Origin: Planctomycetaceae bacterium
GTDB lineage: Bacteria > Planctomycetota > Planctomycetia > Pirellulales > Pirellulaceae
Assembly (NCBI GenBank): GCA_002717145.1
Contig: PBCP01000078.1
Location: forward strand, 1-32,000
Length of the DNA stretch: 32,000 nt
Direction of reading: 5' to 3'
This document shows, one piece after another, positions 1 to 8,666 of this stretch (the first letter of the stretch is position 1; the number at the start of each line of letters is the position of its first letter). The position numbers and the translations under genes were made by a program. The notes beneath the pieces were generated by a model. It had not been told where the DNA came from and made no database searches. It was given only the letters and a program-made list of their open reading frames with translations.

Positions 1-5
1 GAATC

Positions 6-14
6 TGTGGATAA
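6..14 (-). promoter_or_regulatory. Perfect DnaA-box 9-mer beside rsmG
   Basis: The minus strand reads TTATCCACA, identical to the consensus DnaA box. It lies 27 bases downstream of the rsmG stop. rsmG is near the replication origin in many bacteria, so this could be the edge of an origin region. However, it is a single box at the window edge, and a lone 9-mer can occur by chance. No second box or AT-rich unwinding stretch is visible here. Confidence 0.3.
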
Positions 15-41
15 TGCTGCCGGGCCTTCAGGCGAACAGCC

Positions 42-725
42 TCACTCGACGTGCGGTGGTTCCTCTTTCATAGCCGACCAAAGCTTTAAGATATGGCTTT
101 CTGATTCTGTCCCAATCATCGGATAAGAATGAATCTTCCGCAGTTTCACATTCTGCATGTAACCACGATGACGCGCCTCTTTGCGTTCTTCGGTCCAGCT
201 AGGTCCTTTGATCGCAAGCAACTGTCCAAACAAATGCCAGTGCGGTTCTAACCATAGCCCCAGCTTCCATAACGGACCGACCGCACGACAAACCAACACG
301 TCATAATTAAGGTCTTCCAGAAGTTTTTCTACACGCACATTCATTACTGGAACCGGCAGACCAATCTTTTGAACCATATCGTCAACAGCCGAAGCCTTCT
401 TACCAACTGACTCACAGAGTGAAACCTGCAAATCCGGGCGAATGATCGCCAAAGGTACTCCTGGAACTCCCCCACCCGTACCGAAATCCAGCACTTCCAA
501 CCCTGTATCGATCAGATCCGCCAATTCCAATGTGTCCACGAGATCCCGAGAAACAAAGCGATCATAATCAGTATGTCTTGTCAGATTCATACGCTGATTC
601 CATTGCCATAGCAATTCACAGTAATCTCGTAGCATTTCGATCTGGTATCCTTCCATTGAGATGCTGTATTTCTCTAATGCTTCTTCTAAAGTTTGAGAAA
701 TCGGTTCTTCAGCCGGTTCGTTCAC
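42..725 (-). CDS. rsmG: 16S rRNA (guanine-527-N7) methyltransferase RsmG
   Basis: RsmG (GidB) uses S-adenosylmethionine to methylate N7 of G527 in 16S rRNA and acts in the cytoplasm on the small ribosomal subunit. The 227-residue protein is of usual length. The SAM-binding motif I, VLDFGTGGGVPGVPLA, lies near residues 78-93, preceded by the family-typical WNQRMNLT near 42-49. The segment LCESVGKKASAVDDM after the motif is the usual second SAM-contact region. The start is a GTG at 725, with an AGGAG Shine-Dalgarno a few bases upstream, so the non-ATG start is well supported. It is the first gene of the window and is separated from glnA by a terminator. A DnaA-box-like 9-mer lies just past its stop. 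Confidence 0.95.
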   Translation of the reverse strand: MNEPAEEPISQTLEEALEKYSISMEGYQIEMLRDYCELLWQWNQRMNLTRHTDYDRFVSRDLVDTLELADLIDTGLEVLDFGTGGGVPGVPLAIIRPDLQVSLCESVGKKASAVDDMVQKIGLPVPVMNVRVEKLLEDLNYDVLVCRAVGPLWKLGLWLEPHWHLFGQLLAIKGPSWTEERKEARHRGYMQNVKLRKIHSYPMIGTESESHILKLWSAMKEEPPHVE

Positions 726-818
726 GTTGACTCCTGTTGCTTAGCTTGGTGTGAAACCTGAATTCATTTTGTGCATGGAACCTAAGCCTGTACACGAGCA
801 AATCATCGAAGGTTTACG

Positions 819-854
819 AAAAAAGGGCGCGACCACCAATCGCAGTCACGCCCT
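819..854 (-). terminator. Rho-independent terminator of glnA
   Basis: A 10-bp stem with one mismatch (AGGGCGTGAC paired with GTCGCGCCCT on the minus strand) encloses an 11-base loop and runs straight into six T residues on the minus strand. It lies 43 bases past the glnA stop codon and before rsmG, so it should end the glnA transcript. Confidence 0.85.
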
Positions 855-896
855 CTTGTTATCGGTTGAAGCAGTCAAGCTGCTTCAGACTAATGC

Positions 897-1907
897 TTAA
901 CCCTGACCTGCCTCTTTACAAGTCTTAATAATTGCAGCTGCAACCTTATAGGGATCAGCATTCGAAGCTGGACGACGATCTTCTAATCGACCTTTCCAGC
1001 CATCTTCAATCGTTCCAACTGGGATTCGAATCGAAGCACCACGGTCCGAAACTCCGTAGCTAAACTTATCAATAGACTGGGTTTCGTGTTCTCCTGTCAG
1101 ACGCTGATCGTTATCAGCACCATAAACACTTATATGGCGATCAATGTGTTTACCGAATTCTTCACAAATTGCTGTGAAGACCGCCTCATCACCTGAATCA
1201 CGCATCGCACCGTTGGAGAAGTTAGCGTGCATGCCGGAACCATTCCAATCCGTTCTACCTAACGGTTTGGGATGCCAGTCAATGGAGTAACCATATTTTT
1301 CACCAATTCGTTCCAGTAGGTAACGAGCAACCCAAATCTGGTCGCCAGCATCTGCGGCACCTTTGGCGAAAATCTGGAATTCCCATTGTCCGGCAGCAAC
1401 TTCCGCGTTGATTCCCTCAACGTTTAAGCCCGCTTCCAGACATGCATCAAGGTGTTCTTCAACACAGTCACGACCATAGGCATTGGACGCGCCTACAGAA
1501 CAGTAGTATGGGCCCTGAGGTCGAGGAAATCCACCTTCAGGAAATCCGGGAGGACGATTGATGAGTGTATCCCAAAGGAAGTATTCCTGTTCGAACCCGA
1601 ACCAATAGTCGTTATCGTCGTCTTCAATGGTCGCACGACCGTTAGATACGTGAGCAGTACCATCCGCGTTTAATACCTCAGTCATAACGAGGTAAGCGTC
1701 TTTTCGTTGAGGATCCGGGTAGATTGCAACAGGCTTCAAAAGACAGTCCGAGGAACCACCTTCTGCCTGCTCCGTTGAACTACCGTCAAATGACCACATT
1801 GGGCATTCTTCCAGTGTACCACCGAAATCTTTTCGAATCTGTGTTTTTGAACGGAGGCTCTGGGTTGGTTGGTATCCGTCGAGCCAGATGTATTCAAGTT
1901 TGGCCAT
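897..1907 (-). CDS. glnA: Type II (eukaryote-like) glutamine synthetase
   Basis: This enzyme joins glutamate and ammonia to glutamine with ATP in the cytoplasm and is the entry point of nitrogen assimilation. At 336 residues it matches the short GSII class rather than the roughly 470-residue GSI class. It begins with the beta-grasp region (WSFDGSSTEQAEGGSSDCLL, about 38-57). The metal-binding FGFEQEYFLW follows near 103-112, then GINAEVAAGQWEFQ near 165-178 and NGSGMHANFS near 222. The GSI adenylylation tyrosine motif is absent, as expected for GSII, so covalent control by GlnE is unlikely. An ATG start has a GGAG 11 bases upstream. The gene has its own terminator and a long upstream region, which suggests a single-gene transcription unit. 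Confidence 0.95.
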   Translation of the reverse strand: MAKLEYIWLDGYQPTQSLRSKTQIRKDFGGTLEECPMWSFDGSSTEQAEGGSSDCLLKPVAIYPDPQRKDAYLVMTEVLNADGTAHVSNGRATIEDDDNDYWFGFEQEYFLWDTLINRPPGFPEGGFPRPQGPYYCSVGASNAYGRDCVEEHLDACLEAGLNVEGINAEVAAGQWEFQIFAKGAADAGDQIWVARYLLERIGEKYGYSIDWHPKPLGRTDWNGSGMHANFSNGAMRDSGDEAVFTAICEEFGKHIDRHISVYGADNDQRLTGEHETQSIDKFSYGVSDRGASIRIPVGTIEDGWKGRLEDRRPASNADPYKVAAAIIKTCKEAGQG

Positions 1908-2220
1908 TTCTAAGTAAACTCCAACATAAAAAATAACTAGTCAGTTACTTTTCGCTCCGCCTAAAGTGCGACAAATAACCGAGATTCTAACTTTATAATA
2001 CTGCTTCCCGGGTTGGTTCTAACAACACTTCCATTGCAGTAGTAACTAAAGCAGGAACATAGTCCTTTTTTACACCATAGAATTGTTACTGTCACCTAGT
2101 GACGAGCGAAGAATTCATGGTTTGTTTCAATAAGAAAACAGATAGAAAGACATAGTGATAGCTTAAAAGAGATCAGCCAGTCGTCACCTTCCGCCAAATG
2201 TCTCTCAGCCTGAAAGCGAA
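1908..2220 (-). promoter_or_regulatory. Upstream region of glnA, weak promoter candidate
   Basis: This 313-base stretch between glnA and the S41 protease gene contains no supported gene. On the minus strand a TATTAT box (1995-2000) and a TTGTTA box (2020-2025) could be a -10/-35 pair, but the 19-base spacer is longer than ideal. No sigma-54 GG-GC element was found, and no terminator for the protease gene is evident. Confidence 0.25.
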
Positions 2221-3936
2221 TTACTTTACAAGAAATCGATTGACCGTGAGCACTTGGCGATCGCGAAGCAAATTGACTCCTGCTGCCAACGTAGGATCAA
2301 CGTGAGCAAGTGGGAGTGTGCCGTCGGCCAGTGGCTTACCTACAGTATTCACTTCGACATCAGGACGTACACCTCGTTGACTGATCATATGACCATCGGG
2401 TGAATAAAATCGAGCGGTTGTCAGACGCAGACCGCTGTCAAAGCTTGCGAGAGGAAAAATTCCCTGCACAGATCCTTTGCCAAAAGTTTTCACTCCCACG
2501 ATGGATCCACGTTCGTGATCCTTAATAGCGCCGGCAAAGATCTCGGCTGCACTTGCAGACTTGCTGTCAACCAATACAGCCAATGGCATATCCCAACTTC
2601 CCAGGTCATGTGCCTGATAGTCAACGTCTTCGTTATTACTGCGTCCACGCGTTGAAACAATGGTACCTTTATCGATGAAAAAATCTGCTGTCGCTACGGC
2701 ACTATCAACTAATCCGCCAGGATTACTTCGCACATCAACAACCAAACGCTGCATGCCCTGATTGTGTAATTGCCAAAGAGCTTTCTCAACATCGTCTGCT
2801 GTATTCTTTTGAAAGCTTCGAATACGCAAGTAGCCGATTCCCGAAACCTTATCCAGCATTTTTATGTCTTCGACGCTGGGGACAATCACTTGTCTACGAG
2901 TCAGCGTTAATCGGCGAACACTCCCGTCCGAGGTGACGAGTACAATCTCAACTCGTGTTCCGGTAGCCCCTTTTAGCAAATCAGCGGCTTTGGCAGCAGC
3001 GATTTGGGGAATGATCTGACGATTTACTTCTATAATACGATCCCCCTCTTCGATACTCGCTTCACCAGCAGGCCCGTTTGGAATCACGCGATCTATGAGT
3101 AGATACTTATCAAGAATTCGCAGTTCGACCCCCAACCCTACAAAGTTACCGTTGATCTGGGAAAACATATCGTCCAGCTCTGAACCTGTGAGATAAGACG
3201 AATAACGATCAAGCAAACTAATTGCCCCCGCCATCATTTCAAGAACTGAAGCCTGATGAGGTAACGAGTACGTTTGTTGTGTTTGCCGACTGATGTATTC
3301 AACGGCATAAAGGGCATCGGTATAGTTGTGAATTTCCTGTCGAACCAACCAATGATCAATACGCTGTCGGAACGCGCTATCACGTTGACTATTAGTTTGC
3401 AGCTTGTGAAAGTTACGGAACTGCTCATTTTGAATTGCCAGCTGTAGCTGCCAGAATCCGTCTTGTACCAGATTCTTCCAATCTGGAGTCGTATAGAAAT
3501 AAGTGTCGATTTTCTTGAGTACTTCACGATAGATTGCTTTACTTCTCATCAAGTCAAGCTGGTATATCGCTTTCTTATAGCTGGAGTCATTGTATCGCCG
3601 TGACACATCAAGCTGAGCACGGCAAAGCTGAACTCTGCTTTTTAATTGAACTGCTTCAGGATGCGACTTCAACGTCTTCTCATAGAGGTTGACTGCAGCT
3701 CGCCAGTTACCGTTGGACTCTAGCTTTGCTCCTTCACTTACAACCTTTTGCAATTGAGCAGCGACTGTAACATTCGCCATAGCCGAAGATTGGGCAGCCA
3801 GAGGCAATGCCCATTGCAGCAACAACACCATGATGGAAGCATAAAGCAACTTGGCAGCAGTCGTCTTAGAAAGGCTTTGTTGTCGTTTCACCATTACTCT
3901 GGTGAAGACCATGTCCTTCCATTTGCCAATCTTCAT
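2221..3936 (-). CDS. Exported S41 C-terminal processing protease with PDZ domain
   Basis: This is a tail-specific serine protease of the CtpA/Prc family, expected to act outside the cytoplasmic membrane. Numbering from the ATG at 3936 (571 residues), a hydrophobic segment near 30-49 is a signal peptide or anchor. A TPR-like helical stretch follows at about 60-110. The PDZ domain (NFVGLGVELRI to GDRIIEVN) spans about 264-305. The catalytic serine is Ser462 in KSASAAE and the catalytic lysine is Lys487 in TFGKGSVQ. The 25-residue spacing between them matches the Ser/Lys dyad of the family. The start is uncertain: GTG at 3996, ATG at 3912 and ATG at 3894 are all in frame, and 3894 gives the most compact signal peptide. 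No obvious partner gene adjoins it, so the substrate cannot be inferred. Confidence 0.9.
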   Translation of the reverse strand: MKIGKWKDMVFTRVMVKRQQSLSKTTAAKLLYASIMVLLLQWALPLAAQSSAMANVTVAAQLQKVVSEGAKLESNGNWRAAVNLYEKTLKSHPEAVQLKSRVQLCRAQLDVSRRYNDSSYKKAIYQLDLMRSKAIYREVLKKIDTYFYTTPDWKNLVQDGFWQLQLAIQNEQFRNFHKLQTNSQRDSAFRQRIDHWLVRQEIHNYTDALYAVEYISRQTQQTYSLPHQASVLEMMAGAISLLDRYSSYLTGSELDDMFSQINGNFVGLGVELRILDKYLLIDRVIPNGPAGEASIEEGDRIIEVNRQIIPQIAAAKAADLLKGATGTRVEIVLVTSDGSVRRLTLTRRQVIVPSVEDIKMLDKVSGIGYLRIRSFQKNTADDVEKALWQLHNQGMQRLVVDVRSNPGGLVDSAVATADFFIDKGTIVSTRGRSNNEDVDYQAHDLGSWDMPLAVLVDSKSASAAEIFAGAIKDHERGSIVGVKTFGKGSVQGIFPLASFDSGLRLTTARFYSPDGHMISQRGVRPDVEVNTVGKPLADGTLPLAHVDPTLAAGVNLLRDRQVLTVNRFLVK

Positions 3937-4178
3937 TTGTCGATTCCATGCCAAAAGAGTGTTAGACTGAGATGTCAACAGGAGACAACTCAGCACTGCT
4001 TAAAGCATAGAACGCCTATGAAAATGGGCTGTATTTAGACTTAAAAACATCTGAAATATAAGCGGCAGAATCGGCATGACCCCTCGTCACGATTCCGCTC
4101 GGCGCACTCGTAACGACTGTAACGGTCAGGTAAGTCTTTGCCCCCTCACTAGGGAACGCTTTCATGGGAATATTCCAT

Positions 4179-4210
4179 AAAAAACCCCGCCGAATAACCA
4201 GCGGGGTTTT
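4179..4210 (-). terminator. Strong terminator after the first DUF1501 gene
   Basis: A perfect 10-bp inverted repeat (AAAACCCCGC and GCGGGGTTTT) has a 10-base loop. Six T residues follow on the minus strand, against four on the plus strand. It lies 28 bases past the DUF1501 stop and could work in both directions, but no plus-strand gene reads into it. Confidence 0.9.
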
Positions 4211-4238
4211 GCATTTCAAATTTCGAAGGTGATGAGAA

Positions 4239-5507
4239 TTAGACTAGCTCAGCAATCGGTTGACGATGATCTAACAAATACTGAGGGCGACCGTTGGGAT
4301 CTACCAACTGAGCCGTTTCACAGTTAATCCCCATGTTGTGGTAAAGAGTGGCAATCACTTCCTGAAAATGAACTGGTCGATCCTTGGCATATTCCGCGTT
4401 CTTACTCGAGGTCCCAATAGCCTGCCCCAGTCGCATGCCGCCACCAGCCAGAAATGCCATGGCCAGTCTAGGCCAATGGTCACGACCTGCCTTGCTATTG
4501 ACACGTGGCGTACGGCCGAATTCACCCCAGACAATAAGCGTAACATCTTGTTCGAGACCGCGGTCGGCTAGGTCTGTCAGCAAGGCGCTAACCCCCATGT
4601 CCAGTTCGGTTAGTCGATCCTTCAATGATTTAAAGTTGTTGCTGTGAGTATCCCAACCACCACTTTGGATAGTGACAACTCGGGTTCCCGCTTCAATAAG
4701 CCGGCGGGCAATTAACAAATTACTATACTTGTTTCCGTAACGCGTAACGGTATCCGGATCTTCCAGCTTCAAATCCAACGCATCTGCAACCGTCCCTGAA
4801 GTAACCAGATCAGCAGCCTGCTGAGTATAAGAATCCAGTGCTTCCAACTGACCGGACGAGTCAATATCTCGTCGAATTTGATCAAGCGACCCGAGTAGTT
4901 TTCGACGATCCGAAAGACGTTCTTCCGAGATACTTCTAAGCTTAAGATCAGTACCACTTGGCTTATAGGGGCGATATACCGGCCCCAAATAACCTGGCTC
5001 TCCTCCCATGTAGGAAATGTATGGTGGTGCTCCCGTTTCAGTTGTTCCTTGTATTCTGGCAATCACACTTCCAAAATAGGGACGTCCACCGACGTTGCTT
5101 AGATTTCGTTTATCGTATCCTGTTGATGTGTGGAAATGACTATGAGAATTCTGCATCCCCACCAATGAACGGACTACGGCATATCTGTCAGCCATCGTAG
5201 ACAACAACGGCATGTGTTCACAAATATCCAGCCCGGGAACATTCGTATGAATTGGATTAAACTCACCTCGAAACTCTGTCGCAGCGTCTGGCTTCAGATC
5301 GAACATGTCCTGATGAGAAGGCCCGCCAGCGAGATGTAGGTGAATGACTGCCTTGTCAGCGTTACTACCCACAGCCGTAGACTCTGCTCGCAAAAGCGAT
5401 GGTAGGCTTAAAGCACCTAATCCCCCACCACCAATTTGCAAAAAGTCGCGTCGATCTAAACCGTCGCAGAATCCACCTGCTTGCTTTTTATTGAAAATCT
5501 TAAGCAC
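4239..5507 (-). CDS. DUF1501 family protein with Tat-like leader
   Basis: DUF1501 proteins belong to the sulfatase/alkaline-phosphatase-like fold group and are greatly expanded in Planctomycetes. Their substrates are not established. The leader DRRDFLQIGGGGLGALSLP is a twin-arginine export signal near residue 20. Family blocks follow: HLHLAGGPSHQDMFDLKPDA, then WDTHSNNF, and VIWGEFGRTPRVN with GRDHWPR. The chosen start is a GTG at 5507 (422 residues) that places the leader at the usual distance. A second GTG lies at 5513, and an in-frame ATG at 5630 would add about 40 implausible residues. Unlike most relatives it has no DUF1549/DUF1553 cytochrome gene beside it and instead follows an oxidoreductase gene. 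Confidence 0.88.
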   Translation of the reverse strand: MLKIFNKKQAGGFCDGLDRRDFLQIGGGGLGALSLPSLLRAESTAVGSNADKAVIHLHLAGGPSHQDMFDLKPDAATEFRGEFNPIHTNVPGLDICEHMPLLSTMADRYAVVRSLVGMQNSHSHFHTSTGYDKRNLSNVGGRPYFGSVIARIQGTTETGAPPYISYMGGEPGYLGPVYRPYKPSGTDLKLRSISEERLSDRRKLLGSLDQIRRDIDSSGQLEALDSYTQQAADLVTSGTVADALDLKLEDPDTVTRYGNKYSNLLIARRLIEAGTRVVTIQSGGWDTHSNNFKSLKDRLTELDMGVSALLTDLADRGLEQDVTLIVWGEFGRTPRVNSKAGRDHWPRLAMAFLAGGGMRLGQAIGTSSKNAEYAKDRPVHFQEVIATLYHNMGINCETAQLVDPNGRPQYLLDHRQPIAELV

Positions 5508-5672
5508 GAGCACTGTCCATCCCAAAATTACCGAAAGTAATAACTGTCTATTAGTATATACGTCATTACAGACAGATAATTCAAGCAAATCTACTACTGT
5601 TGTTAAACGAGAGAAGATTGAAACTGCCAATTCCCCCTCGTACTAGGGGAACCCTATAGCTTTGGCTGGAGA

Positions 5673-6716
5673 TTACAACGTAATCTGTTTTTGGGTCCGT
5701 GCTGACTCTGCCTGTTTATGGCATAGCGTGATGGCGTCACGAGCCAGTTCGCCGCCGAGCAAGGAAGACGGCTGACCTGACTCTATGGCCGAAACGGCTT
5801 CCTGAATTTCCATAACAAAACTATCAACGGGATCACCGCTTCCAAGATCAGGGCGAAGAACATTACCTTCTTCATCAAAGACTTTGAATGGTGAGGCTTC
5901 CGGATCATCTGCTAGGGTAGCAAAAGAAAACTGCAGTGTTGCTTTTTCGAAATGAGCTTCGAAATTGTGCATAAACGGTCTTCCTTGCTGATTCATAACT
6001 CCACTACTAGCTGTCACGACTAAATCAGAATCTTCAAAGTCAAATATCGTACTGCAGTACTCCACCGAATCACCGCGAAAGCGACCACGAGTGTTGACAG
6101 ATGTTGGCATACCAAACAAATAACGAATCAAGTGAGCATCGTGCACATGTAAATCGATCAAAGGTCCGCCGACCTTAGATTCATCCCAGAAATCCTTCCC
6201 CAACCAAAGCGGATCTGAGATAACTCGATTAAAGTGTCCCCCAAGCAACTTCCCATACTCTCCGCTACTTACTGCATTCCGCAGATAAGTATACTCCGGG
6301 AAAAAAGGTAAAACATGCGCTACCAGAGCCTGACGACGATTCTCTTTTGCTACCGCGACTATTTCTTCACAATCCTGTGCTGTTAATGCCATCGGTTTTT
6401 CAATCAGAACGTGTTTACCAGCCTGAAGTGCTCGCTTGGCAATGTCAGCATGAAGATCAGGAGGTAAACATATGTCAATCAGATCGATAGCTTCATCGTC
6501 AAGCAAGTCGTCTATATCGCTGTAACAGGACCAGTTAGATACATCTACCTGCTCACCAGGAGGCCCAAAGTTTCCCTGAATGGAAGTCCAGTCACCACTT
6601 CGTTTTACCTCGTTACGAGTACAGATAGCTGTTATTTGAGCGCCGGGAGTTTTTTGATAGGCCAGATAGTGAATCCATCCCATGAAACCGATACCGGAAA
6701 TTCCAACGTTGATCAT
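5673..6716 (-). CDS. Gfo/Idh/MocA family oxidoreductase
   Basis: This is an NAD(P)-dependent sugar or cyclitol dehydrogenase-like enzyme of 347 residues, normal for the family. The N-terminal Rossmann fold has GISGIGFMG at residues 5-13. The EKP motif at 106-108 carries the cofactor- and substrate-contacting lysine. The DLHVHDAHL segment near 188-196 supplies the likely catalytic Asp/His positions. No export signal is seen, so it is probably cytoplasmic. An AAAGGAC Shine-Dalgarno supports the ATG at 6716. It lies directly downstream of the interrupted rhamnulokinase frame on the same strand, only 26 bases after that frame's natural stop. This suggests co-transcription and a role in rhamnose or related sugar metabolism. 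The exact substrate cannot be read from the sequence. Confidence 0.88.
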   Translation of the reverse strand: MINVGISGIGFMGWIHYLAYQKTPGAQITAICTRNEVKRSGDWTSIQGNFGPPGEQVDVSNWSCYSDIDDLLDDEAIDLIDICLPPDLHADIAKRALQAGKHVLIEKPMALTAQDCEEIVAVAKENRRQALVAHVLPFFPEYTYLRNAVSSGEYGKLLGGHFNRVISDPLWLGKDFWDESKVGGPLIDLHVHDAHLIRYLFGMPTSVNTRGRFRGDSVEYCSTIFDFEDSDLVVTASSGVMNQQGRPFMHNFEAHFEKATLQFSFATLADDPEASPFKVFDEEGNVLRPDLGSGDPVDSFVMEIQEAVSAIESGQPSSLLGGELARDAITLCHKQAESARTQKQITL

Positions 6717-6742
6717 ACTTTTTGTCCTTTCAGGCTCCTTAT

Positions 6743-6847
6743 CTATCTCAAAATATCGTTAAAGCGTTCTGCCGCCTCATTCCAATCATAGGAAACATCC
6801 GGAGTATACGTATCGACGGTAAAACTGTTTTTCACAACTTGCCTGGC
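6743..6847 (-). pseudogene. rhaB: Severed C-terminal tail of rhamnulokinase
   Basis: Reading on in the same frame past the rhaB TAA (6850-6848), the next 34 codons give ARQVVKNSFTVDTY, then TPDVSYDWNEAAERFNDILR and a TAG at 6745-6743. From memory of the family, rhamnulokinases end with an AREVV-SF-YEP-WDEAYERF-LL type segment, which this matches closely. The TAA sits where relatives usually have Glu before Ala-Arg, so one GAA-to-TAA change would explain it. The tail has no start of its own and is probably not translated unless there is readthrough. Confidence 0.8.
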
Positions 6848-8230
6848 TTATGCGACAGACGCTACGGCTCCATTGGCGATCAGTTGCACAAGCAAGTTTC
6901 CGGTTGCCGTTGCCTCCATTGGACCCGCGACAACTTGTCGTTGGCATGCGTCAGCCGTCATCTGACACAGTAATTTATTCTGAGTCCCTCCACCTACAAT
7001 ATGTACCAACTCAATCGCACTACCGGTTAATGATTCTAACATTCCTAAAACACTTTGATATTTCAAAGCCAGACTTTCCAACGCACACCTGACAATCTCG
7101 CCCGGAGTTTCCGGAATAGGCTGCATGGTATCACCGCAAAACTGTTGAACAGCAACGGGCATGGATTCAGGATTGCCAAACGAACCGTGATCCGGATCAA
7201 TGAATGACTGCAACGGCTTACATGCAGCGGCTAGATCGACTAATTCTCCCCAACTATAGTCGCGTCCCTCTTCCTTCCATGCCTGACGGCACTGCTGCAC
7301 AATCCAGAGGCCGGTAATATTCTTTAGGACGCGAACACTGCCACCAACGCCGCCTTCATTTGTAAAGTTAAGTGCAAGACATTGGTCATTAATAATAGGG
7401 TCCACAACCTCCACGCCCATCAACGACCAGGTACCACTGCTGATATAGCACCAATTTGGTTGATTACTAAGTGACTCAGTCGAAGGGACAGCCATTACCG
7501 CACTTGCAGTGTCGTGAGTACCTGGCAACACCACTTCAAGATCATTGTTTCCAATCTCTTTAGCCACCGATGGTCTTAACTTGCCTAGTTTAGTTCCTGG
7601 CAATGCAATTTCGCCAAGTATTTTCGCAGGCAACTCAAATTGATCCATCAGGCCGGTCGCCCATTCTCCGGTCCTGGGATTTAATAGTTGCGTGGTTGTT
7701 GCATTAGTAAATTCATTGGCTTTGACACCAGTCAGCAACCAATTAAATAGGTCCGGAATCATGAGCAGGTGCTCTGCAAATTCTAGAATCGGCGACTCAC
7801 GTCGCTGAAGTGCCAACAATTGGAAGAGAGAATTGATTTCCATGAATTGCAGGCCGGTCTGAGCGAATATCTCTTCGCGGCTGACTCGTTCAAAGCCCCA
7901 TTCAAGTATTCCATCAAGTTGGGGATCGCGATAATGAAATGGGTTACTAATCAACTCATCATTTTTCCCAAGCAATCCAAAATCAACTCCCCATGTGTCT
8001 AATCCAAGGCTGACAACCCGCTCTCCATACTTTGCGGAAGCCGCTGAAACTCCGTCTACAATGTGCTCCCATTGCTTGAGCATATCCCAGTACATACGGT
8101 CATTGGCAGCCGATCCACCGTTTTCAAACCGATAGACTTCTTCCAAAGCTATTGTTCGGCCATCAAATTCACCAGCGACAACGCGCCCACTGGAACCGCC
8201 TATGTCAACTGCCAAATAAACTTGTTGCAT
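6848..8230 (-). CDS. rhaB: Rhamnulokinase, truncated by an in-frame stop
   Basis: Rhamnulokinase phosphorylates L-rhamnulose to L-rhamnulose-1-phosphate in the cytoplasm. The FGGY-kinase N-terminal motif VDIGGSSGRVV is at the start. LGLDTWGVDFGLL (about 75-87) is typical of RhaB. ISSGTWSLMGVE marks the C-terminal domain, and GGGTQNKLLCQMTADACQR with ATATGNLLVQ is the late FGGY block. An ATG at 8230 is preceded by a GGGAG-type ribosome binding site, with a GTG one codon earlier. The product is 460 residues, whereas the reconstructed full frame would be 495 codons, close to the usual length. The active-site motifs are all upstream of the stop, so some activity may remain, but loss of the last helices may destabilise the fold. 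A sequencing error is the main alternative. Confidence 0.92.
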   Translation of the reverse strand: MQQVYLAVDIGGSSGRVVAGEFDGRTIALEEVYRFENGGSAANDRMYWDMLKQWEHIVDGVSAASAKYGERVVSLGLDTWGVDFGLLGKNDELISNPFHYRDPQLDGILEWGFERVSREEIFAQTGLQFMEINSLFQLLALQRRESPILEFAEHLLMIPDLFNWLLTGVKANEFTNATTTQLLNPRTGEWATGLMDQFELPAKILGEIALPGTKLGKLRPSVAKEIGNNDLEVVLPGTHDTASAVMAVPSTESLSNQPNWCYISSGTWSLMGVEVVDPIINDQCLALNFTNEGGVGGSVRVLKNITGLWIVQQCRQAWKEEGRDYSWGELVDLAAACKPLQSFIDPDHGSFGNPESMPVAVQQFCGDTMQPIPETPGEIVRCALESLALKYQSVLGMLESLTGSAIELVHIVGGGTQNKLLCQMTADACQRQVVAGPMEATATGNLLVQLIANGAVASVA

Positions 8231-8287
8231 CACTTCTCTCCCTCTGGAATTCCTACATTCTAATTAAATAATTCGTGGTGATAACTA

Positions 8288-8570
8288 GGTGACACCCACT
8301 CATCTAACTCCATTTCCGCACCTTAACTTAGATGCGAACTTAGGTGCCACCCACTATTTCGAGCTCAACTAGGGGATTTTGTAACCGCAGATTTTTGCGG
8401 TCAGTAAATTCCAGACCATGCCCTAGCTGGTGGAACTCAGACGGGTGTGGATAGGACGAGTGCGGATGGCACTCAATTACGGCAAGATCTCATACCACTG
8501 CCCGAAACACGTTTTTTATAGAGTAAAAATAGGAACTGGACCTACAGGATGAGTGGGTGGCACTGGATTT
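8288..8570. repeat. Inverted-repeat element, possible MITE relic
   Basis: The region between rhaB and cysH (8234-8726) has no supported gene. It holds four copies of a motif related to GGTGCCACCCACTCATC. Two are forward, at 8288-8304 and 8343-8355. Two are reversed, at 8455-8473 (degenerate) and 8548-8564. The outermost copies agree at 15 of 17 positions. An 8-base direct repeat, GATAACTA, flanks the unit at 8280-8287 and 8571-8578, as a target duplication would. On the right, about six bases separate the motif from the repeat, so the ends are not perfectly symmetrical. There is no transposase. It may be a non-autonomous element or a dispersed intergenic repeat. Confidence 0.5.
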
Positions 8571-8666
8571 GATAACTACAACTAGGAAGCCTTATCGAAA
8601 TGTCCGGAACTACTTATCAATTAAAGATTGAAATGTTATTGCTCCGAATTAATCACAAACCCCTCA

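Noticed and set aside
4166..4178. Near-palindrome ATGGGAATATTCCAT before the terminator at 4179
   Set aside because: It lies between the terminator and the S41 gene with no clear promoter beside it, and an odd extra G breaks the symmetry. Not enough to call an operator.
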